From Strongyloides papillosus (lineage: Eukaryota; Nematoda; Chromadorea; Rhabditida; Strongyloididae): a stretch of 64,000 nucleotides of DNA. A program made the translations under genes and the position numbers. Positions within the stretch are counted from its first letter, which is position 1; every line of letters starts with the position of its first letter. The stretch spans positions 434,001-498,000 of the forward strand of contig SRSI01000030.1 of NCBI GenBank assembly GCA_005656395.1. Reading direction: 5' to 3'. This document shows positions 23,661 through 36,130 of this stretch, piece after piece. Below the pieces are notes generated by a model. That model was not told the DNA's origin, did not search any database, and saw only the letters and a program-made list of their open reading frames with translations.

Positions 23661-25033
23661 ATATTTAAAATGTATTTTAATAAGATGACATTGTGATTAT
23701 TATAAATTACCGATAACTGTAAGTATATGGGATCATGCGATTATTATTTATCATGTTAAATATTTTTGTATAATAAAAGAGTATGTAATGATAACATTAT
23801 AGTTTTTTTTATACTATGACAATAATTTATATTTAAATATTAAAGGTTATTAAATATTATTCTTAGAATGATAAAAAAAATACTTTTAAAATATAAATTA
23901 TAGGTTTAACCACATTTTTACGAAGAATTAACCCTAGAATCCGCAATGTATCAAATTTTATACATTTGATTATTTTTATTAGAAAATTCAGGTATTTTTC
24001 AAATATAGTTGTTAATAAAGGTTACTTTCAATTCAAAACATAATTAATTGCGCATTGTATGGTTAATTAATTTTCACATATTTTTTTAATTTTATCATCC
24101 ATTTTTTAAATATACTTAACTAATTTCACTAACATCATAACTCATCGTGATCCTTTTAAGACAAATAGTGCTAATCTAGAAAAAAAATACTTTTACAAGA
24201 ATATTAAACATAGATATTGAAATAATTCTTTTAGGTATTACGTAACAATTTTTTTTTATTTAATCCTTTATTAACATTAAAAAAATAATGTTTTTAGGTA
24301 AATATTATAAATTATTACTTTCCTTTACAGGAAAAAATTAATTTAACTTCCTTCTTAAAATATGCTTTTTAGAACACAACTAAATTTTATAATTTTGGCC
24401 ATTTTTAAATATCCTATATGAAAATTATTTTATATAAAAAGTTTCAAATCACAATGTTAAAAATGCAATTAATTAAAATTTTTTTAATAACTATTCGTAA
24501 ATTGTATTTGTTTTAATTTCTTAAACATCTTGAATTGTACATGTAATTCTCTATTCTTTCACAGACCATCAAATGACATAAGATTCTTAGATTTAACACT
24601 TCCAACCACCACATTATTAACAAACATAAATTGAAATCAAAAACCTTCAAATTTTTATATAATTAGAGAATCTCATCAAACATATTATGTAAATAATAAT
24701 ATTTATACTAAACCTTATTATACAAACGTTTGCAAAAAATCCAATAAATTTAAATCACAAAATCCAAATAAAAGAACATTTTTTATTAATAATCATAAAT
24801 TTAAAAAAAATGATTTTATAGAAATATTTGAAGTGATAAAAATTAATAGATTTTCTAATAAGCTCAAAAATTATCATCTTTTTATGTTTATCGTAAATAT
24901 TTATAACTAATAATACTTTAGGAACAAATTAAACACTATTTTGTATAAATAATGGCAAAAAACTACTTTACATAATAGTTTCATAAAAATTTCTCAAATT
25001 CTCTAAAATACCTTTAAAAAACTAATTACAATT
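23661..25033. repeat. 5' flank of esterase unit 3 (duplicated)
   Basis: Homologous to the other 5' flanks, interrupted at 23932-24062 by a MITE. The final 70 bp match those of copy 1 almost exactly. Confidence 0.65.
23932..24062. mobile_element. piggyBac-like MITE, 131 bp, with TTAA target duplication
   Basis: The ends are imperfect inverted repeats: CCCTAGAATCCGCAAT on the left and, read inwards from the right, CCATACAATGCGCAAT. They are flanked by TTAA at 23928-23931 and 24063-24066. CCCTAGAA after TTAA is the classical piggyBac end. The same site in unit 2 (about 16410) has an uninterrupted AATTAATTAATC, so the empty site is visible. Confidence 0.8.
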
Positions 25034-27169
25034 ATGATTTTGACATTATTACTTTTAATGTCATTATTTTATGTTTCCTTCTGCAATGGAGATTCAACAC
25101 CAACAGTAACACCAACAACAACAACAACGCCACCACTACCAGGAGCAATTAAAGTAAGAGGTGGATATATTCTAGGACATAATCTAGTATGTTATAACTT
25201 GCAATATTTCTAATTTTTTTAGACTTTCCCAGAAGGCAATGTAACAGAGTACTTAGGAATTCCTTTTGCACAACCTCCTTATGGCTATCATAGATTTCTA
25301 CCTCCTACAGAATTGTTAGAAAAGCAATGGAATGGTACACGTGAATGCAAAACTATAGCAAAATCTTGTATGCAGCAATTCTTAAATGAGAGCTTTGAGG
25401 GATATAATTATACATATCCACGAAAAGATATAAGTGAAGATTGCTTACAATTAAATATGTGGGTTCCAGAACATAAAAATGAAAACAAAACATCTGTAGT
25501 CTTCTTATTTGGAGACGGTTTCCTATATGGATCACCTTCATTGGATTTGAATAATGGATCTGTGCTTGCATTAAAATCTGGAGCAATTATTGTCAATCTT
25601 AATTACAGATTAAGTATTTTTGGATTTGCTTATTTGGGTGATGACAGTAAGGTCACAGGTAATGCGGGTTTATTAGATCAACAAATGGGTTTAAAATGGA
25701 TAAATGAAAATATACATTTGTTTGGTGGGAATAATAAAAGCATTACAATATATGGTTTAGGGTCAGGTGCAACTTCGGTAACGGCACATTTATTTTCTAG
25801 TAATAGCAATGGTCTTTTTAATAGAGCTATCGTTGCCTCTGGAGCAATAACAAATATTTGGCAAACAAATAATAAAGATGCGGCATATAAACTTACTATA
25901 GAAGTTGCCGAAATACTAAATTGTACAAATGAAACAAGGACACAAAGAGAAAATCAAACAATTCCAATAATTTTAGCAGAAATGGGGAGAAATGAAAGTA
26001 ATGTTGATGAAAACACTAAAATATTAGTATGTTTACAAAATAAAACAACTGATGAAATAATAAGCGTAGTTTATGGTATATACAACGAAACTATTCATGG
26101 TACAAAAAGTAATACAATTGGAATAGAATTTGAGACAGTAAATGGAAATGGAATAAAAGATGTAGAAAATTATTTTTCACCACACATTTATCCATTTGTT
26201 CCAATAGATAATGATACTGTTTTTTTCAATGGTTCGTTATGGGAAAAATATAATAATAAAACTATTAATAAAAATGTTGATATTATATTTGGAAGAACAC
26301 AGGATGAATTAACTTATCTCATGCCATTTACTTTACAACATTTGAATTGCACATTTAATTCAACATTACAACAATGGACAAACAAAAATGGAACAAAAGA
26401 TCACAAGAAAAATAGATGTTTACTAAATGATACCGATTTGAAAGAAGTGACAGACACGATTGTAGATTTATTGTTCCCCCTCGGTACAAATACGAGTGCT
26501 TTTAAGAGTGAATTAATAGATATATATAATAAAACAAAAACAAATAAAACAGAAATAGAACCAAGAGCAAAAGTTGCTAGAATGATGTCTGATTTCTTTA
26601 TTCATTGTAGATTAGCTGAATTTGCAGAATATTATTATAATGCAACTAATGGCACTACTAATAAAAATGTATATTTTTATTAATATAGAAAACGTTCAGT
26701 GATAAATCCATGGCCCAAATGGATGAACCCCATGCATGCTTGGGAATTAGAACCCGTATTTGGATATCCAATTAGACATCCTGAGTTATATAACAAAACA
26801 AAAGAAACGGAAGAAATGAAGAATGATAGAAGAAAGAGACAAACGACAGAAGCGACGACAACTACAACTGTGAAACCTGATGTTAATGTAACTTTTGAAC
26901 AACTTTTTTCAAATATTTCAATGACAACAGTTGGAAATTTTTCAAAGTATGGAAAACTTGATGAACCCTGGCTTAAATTTAACGATACTAATAAGTTGGG
27001 GTTAGTTATAAGTGGAAACCTAAGTGAAGTAAAATACGTAAATGCTACAACAAAGAAATGTATGAAATTAGCCGCATTATTTAAAAAATATGAAGACATA
27101 CTGCCAAAAGGATCTCACCTAGATCTAATACTAGAAAGAGTGGCAGTAGAAGGGGAAGAAGAAGAATAA
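25034..27169 (+). pseudogene. cholinesterase-like copy 3, catalytic Ser replaced, in-frame stop
   Basis: Exons 25034-25186 and 25223 onward. The frame is open to a TAA at 26681-26683 (486 residues). The other copies have GAA (Glu) at this codon in the FYEYRKRS segment. The same frame then continues open to 27169, including the catalytic His region (MHAWELEPVFGYP), RRKRQ (26828-26842) and an acidic tail. The elbow reads GLGSG, with Gly at the nucleophile codon (25760-25762). The acid (QDELTYL) is present. The signal peptide equals that of copy 1. One base change separates it from a full-length frame. Either a very young pseudogene, or a gene producing a protein truncated before the His. No codon-level decay is seen downstream of the stop. 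Confidence 0.75.
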
Positions 27170-28269
27170 GGAGAAAAGAAGAAGCTAAAGAAATTGAAAA
27201 AAGAAAAGATAATGCCTTATAACAAGAAGAAAATTAATTATAATAATGTCTTTTTTATAAAAAAAAAGGAATACATCCTGTTATAATAATAAAACACCAA
27301 ACTTATTATACTTCATTTATTACTATTAAGATATAGTAATTCGAGATTTTACTTTATAAAATATAAAGTATAATATTTTTATATAATAAAAGTATAGGTA
27401 ATTATGATGTTATAACTTGTTTTTAAAATTATAAAAAAAATATTTTATTAATTTTTAATAACTACTAAAATATTCTCTATTTTACATGATTTATATGTGT
27501 TTTCTGATAAAAGATAACATATATTTATTGTTTAATAATTACTACCTACAAATGAAAATAGTTTTTTTTATTTCCTATGACTAAAGTTTAGGAAAATTTT
27601 ATCTCTTTTGTGTATTTTGATGGGGAAATAAAATTGAATAATATCTTTAGTTGATATAATTTTATTAGTACAACCAATATCAATTCCTTTACACACCATC
27701 TTTTGGTTACTTCTTTTGAAATCAACATTCTTATCAATTTATTTCATGATTTTTGAGAAACATCATATTTATAGGGAGAATATTGTCTCTTTTATTAGAA
27801 ATACTATAATATAATTTTATATTATATTTTTGTATGTTTACAGTAATAACGTGAATCTAGTACGTTATTATAGGAAAGGTTAATTGAATCTCTTCTACAA
27901 CTACACATAAACTTTTTTAATTTCATCAATTGTTACTATAGTCAAAAAAATATTTTTTATTATTATAAGATGTTTGTGTAAAATAATATGCCTTACTAAA
28001 ACGTTATACATATTATAATTTTATAAAATTAGGCTTATATAACTAAAAAGTCAATTACCTGAAAATAAATAATTAAATTTTTGTATTGTATAAAACAAAT
28101 GTTGTTTTTCGAGTGTTAAATAAATCTAACCTTCGATATGATAAATACAGACTTCAATTAGTATTATTTTTTATCATTTAAAGGAAAGAAAGTGACGTTA
28201 TTCTAAACTTTTTTATTTGAAAAGGTACTTTTCTGAAAAGTAATTATCAAATTGTTGTGTTTTTCGAAA
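27170..28269. repeat. 3' flank of esterase unit 3 (duplicated)
   Basis: Diverged copy of the flanks after copies 1, 2 and 4. No gene seen. Confidence 0.6.
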
Positions 28270-28500
28270 GGATCCCAATCAATAATTTTTTTTCTACTAG
28301 CTATTTTTGGATGATATGGTATTTTTCTGAAATCTCAGAATCCCCGCTACATTTATATCATAAGAGCATTCTTAAAAGTCAATTATAAACAAAGTTATAG
28401 ACTCTTCAATAAGGAGAATTTTTGCAAAAGAAAAATTTTAACCACTATAAGTTAAAAATTTAGATAATTATGATAAGGAAGATCACTAGGCATTTATATT
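28270..28500. repeat. single arm of the 12308-13675 foldback element
   Basis: Matches about 13490-13740 (landmarks GATATGGTATTTTTCTGAAA, AAGGAAGATCACT). Homology then continues through the whole spacer to about 31150. Confidence 0.6.
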
Positions 28501-29002
28501 GAAAAACATCGTTAATTAGGAGTATTATTTACATGTTTGATCATCAATAATATATACAAAACTACAAAAAAAATGTTTAATTTATGAAAGCTAATCAAAT
28601 TTTCTGATTGGTGCACATTTCCTATCAATCTAATACTTATTTTTGTGAAAACCCTAAGTTTTAACAAAGAAGAAAACCCTTTTTCTCCTAAAATTACATT
28701 TTTTTCCATCAACGTATCTTTCATACAATAAACATATTTTACCGTTATAAATATAATTTTTCATTTTCAAATCTTAAAAATAATTTTACTTCGTATTCTT
28801 AAGAAAGTAAATTTTACAACCTTAACTTTTTGAAGTGATAAAAGTTTTATTGGGTAATTCCACACTTATCTAAGTTATGAAAAAAGATTGATTCACAGTT
28901 ATAGTACACTTGTTTTGACTAAAGTTAGCATAAAAAAGTGTTGACATATTTTTTGATCTTTCAAATACGTGAATCCATAGTTTAAACGTAGAAACTACCA
29001 CT

Positions 29003-30686
29003 GAGTATTTTAATTTATGAATATATATTGATTACTAATATCATATTTAATATAATAACAAAGAATATTAACAAAATTATTAAACCTTCAAATGCTTTAA
29101 AGATAATTATTTTCTTTGGAAATATTGGTGAATAAAACCAATAAAAACTTTTTTGTGTTTTGTAGTAAAACCATTTTTCATATGAATTTTGAAGAAAGAT
29201 AGTAAAATATGTAATTATGATGTAGTATGAATACATTATTCTCAACAAACAGAGTGGGGCAAAATTAGCATCACAGTTATACTAAAACTACAAATTTTTT
29301 ATACAACCCGTTCCTTGTTATTAGTATAAATGAATATCGTTGCCCACAATTAGAAGATATATTTATTTAAAGATCATAATTAAAAATATGTTACTATAAA
29401 TTAAAAATTTCTTATTATAAAAGTTTCATCACTGTTATGATGCATATTTTGATCCACCATCTAAGTGCTTAATGTTTTTCTTCTGATATTTTAACTTCTT
29501 ATCAAAATACTAATAATGAATCTTATTGTTATTATGCTAATCTTTGAGGATTAAACTGTTAACATAGAATTCATAAATATTATAGCTATATCACACAAAA
29601 ATATTCCCTAGATTTTGGTTAATTAAAAAATTATTGCCAGAAATTCCAGGATTCCAAAAAAATAATTGAAGGAAATTATATATCAGGATTTTTGTTCACG
29701 CAAATAAAAGGGATAATGTTAGATATTTTTTTTATTAAGAAATTTCAAAGTTTACTTTATACAAAATTTATGGAAAATCTCTTCAGAAATTAGAAGGAGG
29801 TTATTTAAATTCAACCGGCGGTTGAATTTAATGTGTATATATTCAACCAACGGTTGAATTTTATGTGTAAAACTCAACCTGTTGGTTGAATTTAGATGGG
29901 TAAAGTTCAACCGCCGGTTGAGTTTTATGTATAAATTCATAGACAGCTCTTTTAAATCTCCTTTTATGAGGGATAGGCTACGGCAGTGCTGGACAAGAAT
30001 GGCATAGCACAAACTTTATCACAAAAGGTTGAGAGGTTGAATCAATACAGTAAAATTCAACCACCAAATTGAATATATACACATAAAATTCAACCTCTCA
30101 ACTATAAAAAAAGGTTGAATTTAGATACAGTGTATATAAATTCAACCTGCTTTTTTCAAAGTGGTTGAATCTTGTATCTCCTAAAAAAACGGTTACTAGA
30201 AGTAATTACTACAACAAGTGACTATATTTCATGCAGAAATTTAGTAGGTTGAAGCATTTAATAGTGATAACATCAATAGTGTCCGACGGTGTTAATATGA
30301 CTGAATTCTTGACCTATTGTAAAATTGGATAAGCGATCATAGAAAAACGCGCTCCATGTAACTATTTTTACAAATTTTTGTATGAAGCTTTTGATCAATG
30401 GCTCTTTTGAAGTATATTGTTTTACATATTCAAGAAAAAATATAAACGAAGATTGTAAATTTAATTCAACATCGTAACAAAATACGAAGAGGCAAAAAGA
30501 TGTCATAAAAAACAAAGTTATTACTAAGTGAAACTGTTTATGATGCTGAGGCAGGCAGTTTGTCACAAAACTGACTTTTTTGGTGATATTATAAAAGAAT
30601 TTTCAAATAAATTAATAGTCACACAATAGTGAGACAAATACAAAGAAAACAATAGAAAAAATTGCGGATACGGTTTCTGATTTTTA
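29003..30686. repeat. near-identical 1.68-kb repeat, copy B
   Basis: Copy of 14226-15909 at a constant 14777-bp offset with about four substitutions. It includes the palindromic array (29808-29924) and the 5' part of esterase remnant 3. Confidence 0.85.
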
Positions 30687-30930
30687 ATTTGATTGAGAAT
30701 CGACTTATAATTATTATAGTAACAAGTAAGAGGAATAATAAGAATATATACGTTTATGAATTCAGAAAACGTTTTGTATTAAATTCATGGCAAAATGAAT
30801 GAGGGTGATACATGCTTGGGAACCTGAAAAGCATATCTAGGTATCCACCACGACATCTTAAATTATACACAACAAAGAAACAGAAGAGATTGATATGATA
30901 ATGATACTCCTTTTTTAAAAAAAGGCATAT
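30240..30930 (+). pseudogene. decayed esterase remnant 3
   Basis: Same structure and same internal deletion as remnant 1. Up to 30686 it is practically the same sequence as remnant 1. After that the two diverge while remaining alignable through the FRKRFVLNSW-like and His-region remnants (about 30760-30850). Confidence 0.8.
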
Positions 30931-32327
30931 ATTTAAATATCATATAAATAGGAAGACATTGTGGCTATTATAAATTACTGGTCACTATATGTATACAGAA
31001 TCTTGAAACTATTCTTTATTATATGTAATATTTTTATATAATAAAAATACACTCGATGATAATGTTATATTTCTTAGTGATATGACTATATTTTTTAAAA
31101 ATATAGGAAGTTATTGAGTATTTTCTTAGAATGATAAAAAAATACTTTTTAAAAAGGAAATTATAAGCTTAACCACATTTTTTACGAAGAATTAATAAAT
31201 CTTTATATCTTTTTTAAGCTTTACAAGTAATTTTGAAATATATTTATTTAATTTCATTAACATCATAATTCATCCTGATCCTATTTTTATCAAATAACAT
31301 TAGTGCTAATCTAGATATCAATATTTTTACAAGAAAATTAAACATAGATATTAAAATGATTCTTTAAAAATAATATAATACAATTTTTTTATTTATTTAA
31401 TTTAATTTTATTAGCACTAAAAATATAAACTTTTAAAATAAATATTACAAATAATTATTTTCTTTTTAAAAAAAAATTAAAGCTTCCATGTTCTTGAAAT
31501 TAGTGTTTAACAAATTTAAAGGCCAATAATAGACATAAAATTATTTCTATTTTTCATTAGCAATTGATAACAAATTAGTAGTAAGTTTTAAAAAATTTTT
31601 TTATTGATCTTGAAAAACTGTAAAATTAGTTTTATTCGTTTTTTATAATAGATTCCTAGAGCACAACTAAAATTGATAATTGTGCATACTTTTAAATACC
31701 CTTTATAAAATTTATTTCATATAAAAAGTATCAAATCACAGTGTTAAAAATGCAGTTCATTAAAATTTTTTGATAACTATTTATAAATTGTATCTATTTC
31801 AATTCTTCAAACATCTTGAATTGTACATGTATCTCTTTATCCCTTCACAAGCAATCAAATGGTATAAGATTCTTAGAATTAATAGTTACAACCACTACAT
31901 TATTAACACAAAATAATTAGAACTAAAAACCTTTTAAGATTCATGTAATTAGTGATTTTCCTCAAACATATCATATAAATAACGATATATTTATACGTAA
32001 CCTTATTAATATAAGTTTTTGCAAAAAAATACAATAAATATATATCATAAAATCCAAATAAATACACTTTTTTTTATCTATAATCATAAAATAAAGAACA
32101 AAAATGTATTCGGAGAAATATTTTATATGTTAAAAATATTAAAATCTCTAACAAGCTCAAAAATTACCATCTTTTTTATATTTATTGTAAATATTCATAA
32201 TATATAATATTTTATAAACTAATTAAACATAATTATGTATAAATAATGGCAAAAAACTTCTTTACATCGCAATTCCACATAATTTTCACAAGTTTTCTAA
32301 CATACTTTTAAAGAACTTGTTAAAATT
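30931..32327. repeat. 5' flank of esterase unit 4 (duplicated)
   Basis: Homologous to the other 5' flanks. The last ~90 bp match copy 2. No gene seen. Confidence 0.65.
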
Positions 32328-34378
32328 ATGATTTTGATATTATTACCTCTTATTTCATTTTTCCATCTTTCCTTCTGCAATAATAGGGAAACAGAAACAA
32401 GAGAAACAACTCCACGACCTCCAGAAGCAATTAAAGTAAGAGGTGGAGATATTCTAGGACACAATCTAGTAGGTTATAGCTTTCAATATTTCTAATTTGT
32501 TTACAGACTTTCCCAGAAGGTAATGTTACGGAGTACTTAGGAATTCCTTTTGCACAACCTCCTTATGGCTATCATAGATTCCTCCCTCCTACAGAATTGG
32601 AAGATACACAATGGAATGGTACACGCGAATGCGTAACTATAGCAAATTCATGCATGCAGCTCTTGATAAATGACACTTTTGAAGGATATAATTATACAAA
32701 TCCAAGAAAAAATATAAGTGAAGATTGTTTACAATTAAATATGTGGGTTCCAGAACATAAAAATGGTACTACTGTAGTCTTCTTATTTGGAGATAGCTTT
32801 TCATATGGATCACCTTCATTGGATTTGAATAATGGATCTGTACTTGCATTAAAATCTGGATCAATTATTATCAACCTTAATTATAGGTTGAGTATTTTCG
32901 GATTCGCTTATTTAGGTGAAGATAGTAGGGTTAAAGGTAATATGGGTTTATTGGACCAACAAATGGGTCTAAAATGGATAAATGAAAATATACATTTGTT
33001 TGGTGGTAGTAATAAAAGCATTACAATATATGGTTCAAGTGCAGGAGCAACATCAGTAACAGCACATTTATTTTCTACGAATAGCAGCAAACTTTTTAAT
33101 AAAGCTGTCGTTGCTTCTGGAGCAGTAACTAATATTTGGTCAACAAATACCCAAGAAATGGCATTAAATTTTACTATGAGCGTTGCTAAAGTGCTAAATT
33201 GTACAAATGAAACAAGAACAGACAAAGAAAAGACAACAATTCCAATAATTTTAAAAGAAATGCATAAAAATGAAAGTGAAGTAGATGAAAAAACTAAAAT
33301 ATTAGTATGTTTACAAAACAAAACTACTGATGAAATAATAGCCGTAGTTTATGGTGTATACAACGAAACTATTCATGGTACAAAGAATGAAACTGTTGAT
33401 GAGGTAATGTATTCAATTGAAGAACCACAAATGTATCCATTTGTTCCAATGGATAATGATACTGTTTTTTTCAATGGATCTTTGTGGCAAAAAAAGAATG
33501 AAAGCGATTTAAAGAAAGATGCTGATATTGTATTCGGAAGGGTGCAAGATGAAGCAACTTACCTTATGCCTGATATGTTAAAAGATTTGGGCTGTACATT
33601 TAATTCAACACTTCAAACATTAAGAAATCGATTGGAAACATCAGGTAGCAAGATAAATGAAACAATAAAAGGCAAAAGTAATAGGTGCCTGCTAAGTGAA
33701 GCAGGTTATTACTTGTCAACGATTATGGTTGGAGGTGCACTGGGTAACATAGATGATGATTTTATTAGTAAATTAATGGAAATTTATGATTCAACAAATA
33801 CAACTTTGCCCAGAGGAAAGGTTGCTGAAATGCTGTCTGATTTCTTTATTGATTGTAGATTAGCTGAATTTGCTGAATATTATTACAATGCTAATTCGAG
33901 TAATAATGTGTACTTTTATGAATACAGAAAACGTTCAGTTATAAACCCATGGCCAAAATGGATGGGCGCTATGCACACTTGGGAATTAGAACCCATATTC
34001 GGATATCCAATTAGACATCCTGAGTTATATAACAAAACAAAAGAAACAGAAGAAGTGACTGAAGTTAGAAGAAAGAGACAAACGACAGAAGCGACACCAA
34101 ATACAATAATGAAGCCTAATGTAACTTTTGAACAACTTTTTTCAAATATTTCAATGAATACAGTTGGAGATTTCTCATCTAGTGGAAATCCCGGCGATAT
34201 ATGGCTTAAATATAACGATACTGTTAAGAAAGGACTGGTTATAAGTGGAAATCTAAGCGAAATAAAATACATAAATCCTATATCATCAAGATGTAAAAAT
34301 TTAACCGCATTAATTCAAGAATTTGAAGAAAAAATGAAACAAAAAACCCAAGAAAGTGAAACCCAGACAAGTGTCTAG
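32328..34378 (+). CDS. secreted cholinesterase-like protein, copy 4 (complete Ser-Glu-His triad)
   Basis: Exons 32328-32468 and 32507-34378 (38-bp intron, phase 0) give 670 residues. The signal peptide is MILILLPLISFFHLSFC; the linker differs from the other copies (NNRETETRETTPRPP). The elbow is GSSAG with Ser at residue 225 (codon 33038-33040), Glu about residue 396 (QDEATYL), and His about residue 537 (AMHTWELEPIFGYP). The oxyanion segment reads LFGDSF where true cholinesterases have three glycines, and the choline-binding Trp position before PRKNISEDC appears to be Thr. It may therefore be a carboxylesterase with altered specificity rather than an acetylcholinesterase. RRKRQ (34067-34081) follows the His region. 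Many N-glycosylation sequons, no membrane anchor. This is the best candidate for an active enzyme in the cluster. Confidence 0.92.
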
Positions 34379-36130
34379 GAACAAGCACAAGAAAAATTAT
34401 GCTAATGCCTTTTTTATATAAAAAGGGATATACCTTGTTATAATAATAAAACAACATGTTTATTATATTTCACTTATTACTATATATATAGTAATTTGAT
34501 AATTTTTTTTTACTATGTATAATATTTTTATATAATAAAAGTGTTTTTATTAATAATATTATAATCATTAATTATGTTTAATAAATGCTTTTTTATTCAT
34601 ATTTTAATAACTACTAAGATATTCTCTATTCCACAGGATTGATATATGTTCTCTGGTAAAAGATAAGTATATTTATTGTTTAATAATTACTCCCTACAGA
34701 TGATAATAGTTCTTTTTTTAAAATTTTTCATGATTAAAGTTTAGGAGAATAATCACATCTTTTATGAGTATTTTGATTTTGAGATAAAATTTAAGAATAT
34801 CTTTAGTTGATATAATTTTATTATAGTGCAACCACTGTCAATTTATTAATACACCATCTTTTGTTTACTCCTTTTGAAATCAACATTCATACCAATTTAT
34901 TTCATGATTTTTAAGAAACATCATATTTATCGGGAGAATATTGTCTCTTTTATTAGAAACACTATAATATAATTTTATACTATTTTTTCGTGTGTTTATG
35001 GTGATGATGTGAATTCAATACATTATAAAATCAACAGTTAATTGAATATCTCCTATAACTACACATAAACTTTTTTAATTTCATCAATTGTTATTATAGT
35101 CAAAAATAATTTTCTTTACCAATATACATTACTTTGCAAAATAATATGTCTTGCTGAAACTTCATACATATTATAATTTTATAAAATTATGTTTATATGA
35201 TGAAAAGGTCAATGTACCTAAAAATTATATTTTTGTATTTTATAAACAAAAGTTTTTTTTTTGAAAATTAAATAAATTTAACTTTCCATTTGATAGATAA
35301 ATATAGACTTCAATTAATACTATTTTTTATCATTTAAAGTAAAAAAACTGACGTCATAATAAACTTTTTCACTTAAACAGATACTTTTTGGGTAAACAAT
35401 TAACAGTGTTGTGTTTTCCGAAAGGATCCCAATCAGTGATTTTTATTTCCCCGATTATTTTTGGACGATATGGTACTTTTCAGAAAACCCAGATTCTCCT
35501 TTATACTTTTATCATAAAATCGTTCTTAAAAGTAAATTTTAAATCAAATAATGGATCTGTTTAGAAAGGGTATTTTTGCAAAAAGAATTCTAACAGTGAT
35601 AAGTTAATTAATCATATAAGAATGACTAATAAATAATAAATTTTAAGAAATAACATCAATTAGAGATATAATTTAAATATTTTATTTTTAATAATCACTT
35701 AAATATTTAAAATCAATAGAATTTGTTTATTTTACTAGAGCATTTAAATTTTTTTGCTATAAATAATAAAAAACACCTTAGCTCATAAAATATTTTCTAA
35801 CGTTAATGTAGAAATTAACAGTTGAATAGCATTTCGTACGGAGAAAATTTGAATTGATTAAATACAACACGTCGAAAGTTATACTCAATTAATTTTATGT
35901 TTAATCTTCATAACTACCATTATATAATGTTAACTCCTCTTACCCGTATTAAATTTACTGCTTCATTAAAATGCACCACAATAAATTTGTATTTAAAATT
36001 CTTGAACTTTAGTTCATTCTTATTTTTTACACAAAATAAATTACCAATTAAAGCATAAAACATTTTATTCCTTAGTAGGTCTCTAATTCACTACTTGAAA
36101 ATTACAAATAATATATAATAACAAGGTTAT
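34379..36130. other. 3' flank of unit 4, foldback arm, then intergenic
   Basis: 34379-35410 is a diverged copy of the esterase 3' flanks. 35410-35600 is a single arm of the foldback element. From about 35640 the duplicated material ends and AT-rich unique sequence leads to the 3' end of the claspin gene. No gene seen. Confidence 0.55.
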
